Part shown: piece after piece, positions 1-5,097 of the stretch
Position numbering within the stretch: position 1 is the stretch's first letter
Layout: each line of letters begins with the position of its first letter
NCBI GenBank assembly: GCA_023429275.1
Contig: JAEYWB010000776.1
Location: 1 to 7,428 of the forward strand
Length of the DNA stretch: 7,428 nucleotides
Reading direction: 5' to 3'
From: Planctomycetota bacterium
GTDB lineage: Bacteria > Planctomycetota > Planctomycetia > Planctomycetales > Planctomycetaceae
Position numbers and translations under genes: made by a program
Notes under the pieces: model-generated
What the model saw: the letters and a program-made list of their open reading frames with translations, nothing else
Told to the model about the DNA's origin: nothing
Database searches by the model: none

Positions 1-1716
1 CCGGAGCGCCATCCGCAGCGCATGGACGAGGTGGGTGTCGGTCGCCGGAGTCCGTTCGAGGAGCTCGAAGAGGGGAGCGAGAGTCGATTCGTGCGGGTGC
101 TGTCCGAGTCCCTCCGCGACCGCGAGCTGGACGAACGGATCCGGGTCCCGAATGAACCGGACGACGGCGGCCCGTCGACGGTCATCCCATTCGATCGGGC
201 TCGCGAGAGCCTTGACGTAATGGACCCGGACGAGGGGGGATGGGTCCGCTTCGGCCGGCTCCCCGGCGCCTGTTCCGAGGGGCAGGCGCCCGAGGCGTTG
301 CTGGATCCACATCAGGTGAGCGCGGCGGAACTCGGCTCCCTCCCCCTTCAGAAAGTCGGCGGCGGGGCGGACGGCCGGCATCTCTCCCGCGGCGGCTCTG
401 GCCACCAGCTCGTGAGTGGCCAGGACGCGGGTCGTCAGGTTCGGGTCGCCGAGGGTCTCGAGAAGCTCTTCCGCAGACTGCTTCGTCAGGTCGACGCTCT
501 TCGGCGGCGACGCCCCCTCGCCCGTGTAGACGACCCGCCAGATCCGGCCGGTTGTCCGGTCGCGCTTCGGGTGGGCGAGCGGAACTTCGTAGTGACCGAT
601 AATCGCGTTGTGAAAGTCGGCGATGTAGAGCGCCCCGTCGGGGCCGAGCTTCACGTCGACCGGCCGGAACCAGCCGTCGTCGCACGTCAGGAACTCCGGC
701 TGTGTGTCGACCTTCGGCGTCGCTCCCGTCCAGACCAGCTTGTCGCGGTGGACCTGGCCGTTGACCGGATTACAGATGAACACGTTCTCCTGGTAGTCCT
801 TCGGGAAGTGCTCCGCCTGGTAGAACGCGACGCCGCAGATCCCGGTGGACCCATGGTTGTGGTCGATCATGTTCGGGCCAAAGCCCAATCCGTCGTGGGG
901 TTTGCCGAAGCTGTCGTAGTAGGCGCCCCGCAGCAGCATCGTGATCGGCTTGGAATGGCAGTCGGCATTGAAGAGGTTGCCGCGATGGTCGAAGGCCATC
1001 CCGAACGGGTTGACCTGGCCCCAGGTCCATTGCTCGATGCGTGTTCCGTCGGGGCGGAATCGAAACGTGTTGCCGGAGTTCATCGTGAACTCGTGCCCGT
1101 CGCTTCCTTGAACGGTCGACGTGTTCCGGAAGCCGTGGCAGGCATAGACCCAGCCGTCGAGCCACCACGAGAACGAGTTCGCCATGCCGTGTGTGTCGAG
1201 GTTGCCGAACCGGCCGTAGAGGACGGAGTGCCGGTCGCTCACTCCGTCGCCGTCGGTGTCCTCGTACCGATAGATATCGGGGATGCTGAACACGATGGCG
1301 CTGTTCGTACCGATCGGGACCTGGCCGATCGGGATGTTGAGACCTCCGGCGAACGTCGTGACCTTCGCCGGCTTGCCGTCCGGCCCGATCCCTTCCACGA
1401 CGGTCAGCCGGTCACGGGCCGGGGGCTTCCCCATCCCCTGAAAGTTGCCGTCCCGCGGCTGAACGCCCTCCCCTTCGACGGGGTAGGGATACTCGACGGA
1501 CGAGGTGATCCAGAGCCGGCCGGCGGCGTCGAAGTTGAGGTTCATCGGCTGCCCGATGTCCGGGTCGGCGACGATGAGCTGGATCGAGAACCCTTCCGGA
1601 AGGTGGAACTTCGCCCGCTGCTCTTCCGGGGAGAGGGCTTCCGTTTCGACGATAAGCGGGGCGCCGTGTGTGGCCCCGGAAAGGAGCACGAGACAGAGCG
1701 CAAGACGAACGATCAT
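1..1716 (-). CDS. PVC-type haem-binding / membrane-bound dehydrogenase-like beta-propeller protein, C-terminally truncated by the window edge
   Basis: The frame stays open from an ATG at 1714-1716 to base 1 (572 codons, no stop), so the gene continues beyond the left edge. An in-frame stop at 1786-1788 makes this ATG the first possible one. Residues 1-18 form a short signal peptide (MIVRLALCLVLLSGATHG), so the product is probably exported. Residues about 25-405 match the N-terminal beta-propeller of the planctomycete/verrucomicrobial membrane-bound dehydrogenase family (sorbosone-dehydrogenase-like). Signature stretches are a DTDGDG Ca-loop-like motif at 153-158, CHGFRNTS from C193, WTWGQVNPFGMAFD near 230-245, ADCHSKP around C253, and PDGALYIADFHNAIIGHYE near 360-378. 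From about residue 410 the sequence is helical and HEAT-like (LLETLGDPNLTTRVLATHEL; VRFIRDPDPFVQLAVAEGL). Full-length members usually end in a cytochrome c-type CxxCH domain, which would lie outside the window; no CxxCH is seen here. The substrate is unknown. The long open frame on the opposite strand is a codon-register shadow. Confidence 0.93.
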   Translation of the reverse strand, partial: MIVRLALCLVLLSGATHGAPLIVETEALSPEEQRAKFHLPEGFSIQLIVADPDIGQPMNLNFDAAGRLWITSSVEYPYPVEGEGVQPRDGNFQGMGKPPARDRLTVVEGIGPDGKPAKVTTFAGGLNIPIGQVPIGTNSAIVFSIPDIYRYEDTDGDGVSDRHSVLYGRFGNLDTHGMANSFSWWLDGWVYACHGFRNTSTVQGSDGHEFTMNSGNTFRFRPDGTRIEQWTWGQVNPFGMAFDHRGNLFNADCHSKPITMLLRGAYYDSFGKPHDGLGFGPNMIDHNHGSTGICGVAFYQAEHFPKDYQENVFICNPVNGQVHRDKLVWTGATPKVDTQPEFLTCDDGWFRPVDVKLGPDGALYIADFHNAIIGHYEVPLAHPKRDRTTGRIWRVVYTGEGASPPKSVDLTKQSAEELLETLGDPNLTTRVLATHELVARAAAGEMPAVRPAADFLKGEGAEFRRAHLMWIQQRLGRLPLGTGAGEPAEADPSPLVRVHYVKALASPIEWDDRRRAAVVRFIRDPDPFVQLAVAEGLGQHPHESTLAPLFELLERTPATDTHLVHALRMALR

Positions 1717-1742
1717 CGGGGCGACCTCGACCCAGGCTGGAG

Positions 1743-1764
1743 GCTTCAGGCGGCAGGCTGAAGC
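1743..1764. promoter_or_regulatory. Perfect 7-bp inverted repeat in the divergent intergenic region
   Basis: GCTTCAG at 1743-1749 is exactly complementary to CTGAAGC at 1758-1764, with an 8-base spacer. It lies 26 bases upstream of the start codon of the minus-strand propeller gene. It could be a hairpin in that gene's 5' leader or an operator. The rest of the 215-base divergent gap (1717-1931) shows no convincing -35/-10 pair on either strand. TTGAAC at 1850-1855 followed by a CATATG stretch at 1876-1881 is too widely spaced and too poor a match to call. Function is inferred only from symmetry and position. Confidence 0.3.
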
Positions 1765-1931
1765 AAGAAGGCGACTGGCGTCTGTTCAGACTAGGCAATG
1801 TGCCCACACTCGTCACGGCACCGATCGACGTTTCCTGTTCCGTTTCCTCTTGAACGGACCGACGCCGGAGCAAAGCATATGGCGAATGCTTCGACACCCA
1901 GACGAGACGAGTCCGAGACCGGAAAACCGCC

Positions 1932-2339
1932 ATGTCGCCTGAGTTTGACCACCTCTGCCCCCTCCTGCAGGTTTTTGATATGCCGGCGTCGATCCGGTTC
2001 TACCGGGACATCCTGGGGTTCGAGGTCGTTCATTCCGACAGACCGGGGGACGACTGCGACTGGTGTCGCCTCCGCCGCGGCTCGGCCGAGGTGATGCTCA
2101 ACACGCAGTATGAGAGAGACGAGCGTCCCCCCGCGCCGAACCCCGCCCGCCGAAATGCCCATCGCGACGTCTGCCTCTACTTCGCGTCCTCCAACCTGGA
2201 CGAGATCCGCGAACACCTGAGGTCCTGCGGTCTCGATGTCGATCCGCCGGTCACTCGGGACTACGGCATGCGGCAGCTCAGCCTGGAGGATCCCGATGGA
2301 TACGGCCTGTGCTTCCAGGCGCCGGTCCCCAGAGAGTAG
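1932..2339 (+). CDS. VOC-fold (glyoxalase / bleomycin-resistance-like) protein, cysteine-rich
   Basis: This 135-residue protein has the two beta-alpha-beta-beta-beta halves typical of vicinal oxygen chelate proteins. The first half carries LLQVFDMPASIRFYRDILGF (residues 11-30). The second carries LYFASSNLDEIREHLRSCG (82-100) and ends with the family's DPDGYG turn (120-125). The length is normal for a single-domain member. Aligned by eye to E. coli glyoxalase I, the four metal ligands (His5, Glu56, His74, Glu122) fall on Cys9, Glu53, Cys81 and Cys127, so it is unlikely to be a classical glyoxalase I. Cys42 and Cys45 form a CxxC, and six cysteines in 135 residues is high. The ATG at 1932 is preceded by a weak purine run (GGAAAA, 1921-1926). 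Family membership is secure; the substrate and any metal are unknown. It could be a non-metal binding protein of the bleomycin-resistance type. The 215-base gap to the divergent propeller gene implies its own promoter. Confidence 0.9.
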   Translation: MSPEFDHLCPLLQVFDMPASIRFYRDILGFEVVHSDRPGDDCDWCRLRRGSAEVMLNTQYERDERPPAPNPARRNAHRDVCLYFASSNLDEIREHLRSCGLDVDPPVTRDYGMRQLSLEDPDGYGLCFQAPVPRE

Positions 2340-2356
2340 CCATCCCGCTCGGCGAA

Positions 2357-2512
2357 ATGAACGAGCTACAATCGACTTCCCGACCCAAAGTGCTCGTCAT
2401 CAACGAGGTGGATCCTCCCCTCGCGTATCCGACCGACGAGATGGCTGCCGAGGCCGCGACGGACCTGCTCATTTCGAGTAAAACGGAGTGCTCGGCAAAG
2501 CCCGTGCGATAA
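2357..2512 (+). CDS. Possible small hypothetical protein (51 codons)
   Basis: An ATG at 2357, 17 bases after the VOC gene's stop, opens a 51-residue frame ending in TAA at 2510-2512. The predicted product starts MNELQSTSRPKVLVINEVDP and contains an Ala/Glu-rich, probably helical stretch (DEMAAEAATDLLISSK). Roughly three quarters of codons end in G or C, which fits coding sequence in this genome but is not decisive. There is no signal peptide, membrane segment or recognised motif, and no good ribosome-binding site. The frame also extends upstream to a GTG at 2309 inside the VOC gene, which I consider a less likely start. If real it may be co-transcribed with the VOC gene. It may equally be a chance frame in the 245-base gap before prfC. 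Confidence 0.33.
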   Translation: MNELQSTSRPKVLVINEVDPPLAYPTDEMAAEAATDLLISSKTECSAKPVR

Positions 2513-2513
2513 T
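2505..2513 (+). promoter_or_regulatory. Extended -10 promoter candidate upstream of prfC
   Basis: TGCGATAAT at 2505-2513 matches an extended -10 element: TGn followed by GATAAT, five of six bases of the sigma-70 consensus. No good -35 hexamer is found 16-18 bases upstream, as is often the case with extended -10 promoters. Transcription would begin near 2520, giving a leader of about 65 bases to the prfC ATG at 2585. The motif overlaps the stop codon of the possible 51-codon gene. It stands out as AT-rich in GC-rich DNA, but this is one short motif found by eye. Confidence 0.33.
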
Positions 2514-2584
2514 TCCCTGTTACAACCTCCGCTCCTCGAAACTCCTGTTTGCCCAGGTCGCCCGGCGCGGTTCGGCTCGATTTC

Positions 2585-4270
2585 ATGAATGACGTGACTG
2601 ATCTCTCGAACGACGCTGCTCCGGTCGCCAGGAAGCCGGCTGTCGATCCGCAAACTGCTGCCGCCGATGGAGTCCGGGCCGCGCTCGAGCGAGAGATCGC
2701 CCGCGAGGTCGGCCGGCGGCGGACATTCGCCATCATCTCCCACCCCGACGCCGGCAAGACGACCCTGACCGAGAAGCTGCTGCTCTACAGCGGCTGCGTC
2801 GCCGAGGCGGGAGCGGTCCGGGGACGCAAGAGCCAGCGGGCGGTGACCTCCGACTGGATGGCGATCGAGCGGGAGCGCGGGATCTCGATCACCTCAACTG
2901 TCCTGTCGTTCGAGTACGAAGGCTTTCAGCTCAACCTTCTCGATACGCCCGGCCACGAGGACTTCAGCGAAGACACCTACCGGACGCTGACCGCCGCGGA
3001 CTGCGCGGTCATGGTCATCGACGCCGTGAAGGGGATCGAAACCCAGACGAAGAAGCTGTTCAAGATCTGCGCCGAGCGGCACATCCCGATCATGACCTTC
3101 GTCAACAAGGTCGACCGCCCCGGCTGCGACCCGCTGAACACTCTCAGCGAAATCGAAAAGGTCCTCGGCATCCACGCCATCCCGCTCAACTGGCCGATCG
3201 GGATCGGCTACGAGTTCCGCGGCGTCTTCGACCGGCAGCGGCAGGAAGCGCTCCTGTTCAAGCCGGTGGTCGGCGGGTCGAACCGTGTTCCGACCGAAGT
3301 CTGCAAACTCGATGAGGCGGGGGACCGCTTCGAACCAGAGCAGCTCGAGGCCCTCAAGGAGCAGCTCGAACTTCTCGAGGTGGCCGCGAAGCCGTTCGAT
3401 AAAGACGCGTTCCTGGCGGGGCTCGAGACCCCGGTGTTTTACGGCAGTGCTCTCAACAACTTCGGCGTCGAGACCTTTCTGCAGTCGTTCCTCCAGCTCG
3501 CCCCGCCCCCGGCCGCGAGGGAGAGCGACAAGGGACCCATTCCGCCGGACCGGCCGGAGTTCTCCGGAGTGATCTTCAAGATCCAGGCGAACCTCGACCC
3601 GCGGCATCACGACCGGGTCGCCTTCCTGAGGGTCTGCTCGGGACGGTTCACCCGCGACATGGAAATCACGCAGTCGCGGACGGGAGAGCTGATCCGCATC
3701 AAGCGGTCGCAGCGGCTGTTCGCCCGCGAGCGGGAGACCGCGGAGTTCGCCTACGCCGGCGACGTGATCGGGCTCGTGATTCCGGGCCAGTTCCGGCTGG
3801 GGGATTCGCTCTGCGACGGCGAGCGGATCCAGTTCAAGGGGCAATGGAACTTCGCTCCGGAGTGCTTCGGCGTGCTGCGGTGTCCCGACACACTCCGCCG
3901 CAAGCAGTTCGACAAGGGGCTGCACCAGCTCGTCGAAGAGGGGGCGATCCAGATCCTGCACGAGCCGGCGGCTATGTCCCGCGAGCCGGTTCTCGCGGCG
4001 GTCGGACAGCTGCAGTTCGACGTCGTCCAGTACCGCCTCGAGTCGGAGTACAACGCGAAGACGAACTTCACGCGGCTTCCCTATCAGTTCGCCCGCTGGG
4101 TGACGGGAGCCCCCGAAGACATGGAGGCGATGCGGACCCCGACATCGACCCGCGAACTCCGCGACCAGGACGGCACGACAGTCCTGCTGTTCGACTCGCC
4201 CGGGATGATGCGATACTGCTTCGACCTCAACCCGAAGCTGACATTCAGCGAGGTTCGGCCGAGCCGGTAG
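2585..4270 (+). CDS. prfC: Peptide chain release factor 3 (RF3), translational GTPase
   Basis: RF3 is a cytosolic ribosome-bound GTPase that removes RF1/RF2 after peptide release. The 561-residue product is alignable by eye with E. coli RF3 almost end to end. GTPase motifs are SHPDAGKT (P-loop, 52-59), ERERGISITSTV (switch I, 95-106), DTPGHEDFS (120-128), NKVD (174-177) and a G5-like GSALNNFGVE further on. Domain II includes FKIQANLDPRHHDRVAFLRV. The C-terminal domain has LQFDVVQYRLESEYN and the ARWV motif. The HPDAGKT P-loop and DTPGHEDFSEDTYRTL separate RF3 from EF-G. I chose the ATG at 2585; an in-frame TTG at 2549 would add 12 residues. Neither has a clear Shine-Dalgarno sequence. Even from 2585, 43 residues precede the conserved RRTFAIISHPD core, roughly 30 more than in E. 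coli; this extension is Ala/Pro-rich and then charged. The gene converges on bioD with 44 bases between stops. Confidence 0.97.
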   Translation: MNDVTDLSNDAAPVARKPAVDPQTAAADGVRAALEREIAREVGRRRTFAIISHPDAGKTTLTEKLLLYSGCVAEAGAVRGRKSQRAVTSDWMAIERERGISITSTVLSFEYEGFQLNLLDTPGHEDFSEDTYRTLTAADCAVMVIDAVKGIETQTKKLFKICAERHIPIMTFVNKVDRPGCDPLNTLSEIEKVLGIHAIPLNWPIGIGYEFRGVFDRQRQEALLFKPVVGGSNRVPTEVCKLDEAGDRFEPEQLEALKEQLELLEVAAKPFDKDAFLAGLETPVFYGSALNNFGVETFLQSFLQLAPPPAARESDKGPIPPDRPEFSGVIFKIQANLDPRHHDRVAFLRVCSGRFTRDMEITQSRTGELIRIKRSQRLFARERETAEFAYAGDVIGLVIPGQFRLGDSLCDGERIQFKGQWNFAPECFGVLRCPDTLRRKQFDKGLHQLVEEGAIQILHEPAAMSREPVLAAVGQLQFDVVQYRLESEYNAKTNFTRLPYQFARWVTGAPEDMEAMRTPTSTRELRDQDGTTVLLFDSPGMMRYCFDLNPKLTFSEVRPSR

Positions 4271-4272
4271 AG

Positions 4273-4287
4273 GCCGGTCTTACCGGC
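4273..4287. terminator. Short hairpin between convergent prfC and bioD
   Basis: GCCGGT (4273-4278) and ACCGGC (4282-4287) form a perfect 6-bp stem with a 3-base loop, starting two bases after the prfC stop and about 28 bases past the bioD stop. It is symmetric, so it could act on both converging transcripts. Neither side is followed by a T-run, so it is not a textbook intrinsic terminator. The call rests on position and symmetry. Confidence 0.35.
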
Positions 4288-4314
4288 AGGAAACGCTGCG
4301 GTGATGGCGTCGCC

Positions 4315-4992
4315 TCAGCCGTGGAGGGCGACGTCGAGGAGAGTGTCCGGGAGGGTCTCCTGACCCGACGCGACTGTCGCCAGGCATTTCACCCGGCCGC
4401 GGCGCTCGATCTCTTCGACGTGGTTCCTACGGCTCTCTGGATCGCCGTCGGGCGAGACGTCGTTCAGGACGAATCCCAGGATCGGCACGCCTCGCGCCCG
4501 CAGGGCCTCGAGCGTCAGGAGGGTGTGGTTGATCGTCCCCAGCCGGTTCGCGGAGACGACGATCGTCGGCGCGTTCCACTCCATCGCCAGATCGGCGAGC
4601 GTCGCCTCTTCCGTCATGGGGCAGTGGATCCCGCCGGCCCCCTCGATCACGACGATGTCGGCCTTTCCCCGCCACCACGAGAGCCCTTCGGTCAGGAGGA
4701 GGCGGTCCACTGTCCGCCCCTCGCGCCGCGCGGCGAGCGGCGGAGCGAGCGGAGCGAGGAACCGCTGGGGGCAGATCGCGTCGAGCGGGACGTCCGGTCG
4801 CCCGATCGCCGCTCGCAGGGACTCGAGGTCGGTCCAGATCGTCTCACCGCGAGCGTCCGTCTCAGCGCCGCTGCAGGCCGGCTTGTACGCGCCGACGGTC
4901 TTGCCGGCGCCTCGCAGGGAACGGAGGAGCGCAGAGGCAACCCAGGTCTTTCCGACCCCCGTGTCCGTTCCGGTGACCAGCAGAGTTCTCAT
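4315..4992 (-). CDS. bioD: ATP-dependent dethiobiotin synthetase
   Basis: BioD closes the ureido ring of biotin: 7,8-diaminopelargonate + CO2 + ATP gives dethiobiotin, in the cytosol. The 225-residue product equals the usual BioD length. It has the P-loop GTDTGVGKT at 8-16 (K15, T16), the YKPACSG segment with the substrate/ATP-contacting Lys37 and Ser41, the EGAGG motif at 117-121, and the family stretch ANRLGTINHTLLTLEALRARG followed by GFVLND. Position 12 is Gly where E. coli has Glu, a common variant in GTDTGVGKT-type members. In the region equivalent to E. coli EPTSPHIISA, the usual His is Pro (APLAPPLAA, about 80-88). No other biotin gene is in the window. The start ATG at 4990-4992 lacks a Shine-Dalgarno sequence and lies 13 bases after a GC-rich hairpin. 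It follows the large exported-protein gene on the same strand by 105 bases, so shared transcription is possible but unproven. Confidence 0.96.
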   Translation of the reverse strand: MRTLLVTGTDTGVGKTWVASALLRSLRGAGKTVGAYKPACSGAETDARGETIWTDLESLRAAIGRPDVPLDAICPQRFLAPLAPPLAARREGRTVDRLLLTEGLSWWRGKADIVVIEGAGGIHCPMTEEATLADLAMEWNAPTIVVSANRLGTINHTLLTLEALRARGVPILGFVLNDVSPDGDPESRRNHVEEIERRGRVKCLATVASGQETLPDTLLDVALHG

Positions 4993-5005
4993 GGGAAGTT
5001 AGTAA

Positions 5006-5024
5006 CGCGGCGCTCCGTGCCGCG
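5006..5024 (-). terminator. GC-rich hairpin between the large exported-protein gene and bioD
   Basis: CGCGGC at 5006-5011 pairs perfectly with GCCGCG at 5019-5024 across a 7-base loop. On the minus strand it lies after the large gene's stop (5098-5100) and ends 13 bases before the bioD start. The following minus-strand sequence (TTACTAACTTCCC) is AT-rich for this region but has no T-run. It could be a weak terminator or attenuator for the upstream gene, or a structure that limits ribosome access to bioD. No factor or ligand can be named. Confidence 0.33.
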
Positions 5025-5097
5025 AACGGGCTGACATGGGAATGGAATCGTGGTTCTCCCGTTGACGCCGCGAGGGGGGGCGGGCGATCCCCGGACC

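Noticed and set aside
22..1761. A 579-codon open frame on the plus strand, opposite the propeller gene
   Set aside because: Its codons are in exact register with the minus-strand codons. It stays open because the real gene avoids TTA, CTA and TCA, which are rare in a GC-rich genome. Its translation is Arg/Val/Asp-rich with no recognisable domain, whereas the minus strand gives a signal peptide and family motifs.
1412..1933. A 173-codon minus-strand frame covering the divergent intergenic region and the start of the propeller gene
   Set aside because: It is out of frame with the propeller gene, whose signal peptide and conserved sequence occupy the overlap; its remaining part has no recognisable features.
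2278..2757. A 159-codon minus-strand frame across the VOC-prfC gap
   Set aside because: It would start inside the RF3 P-loop coding region and end inside the VOC gene. It has a Ser/Ala/Arg-rich translation with no motif.
2894..3961. A 355-codon minus-strand open frame inside prfC
   Set aside because: It is also codon-register antisense to prfC, whose protein matches RF3 throughout; the antisense translation looks like a low-complexity shadow.
4725..4768. Short GAGCG-like tandem repetition that might be a regulatory repeat
   Set aside because: It lies inside bioD and simply encodes the APLAPPLAA segment with GC-rich Ala/Pro/Leu codons.
3844..5034. A 396-codon plus-strand frame spanning the end of prfC and all of bioD
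   Set aside because: It overlaps two well-supported genes in other frames, crosses their convergent gap, and has an Arg/Pro-rich composition without motifs.
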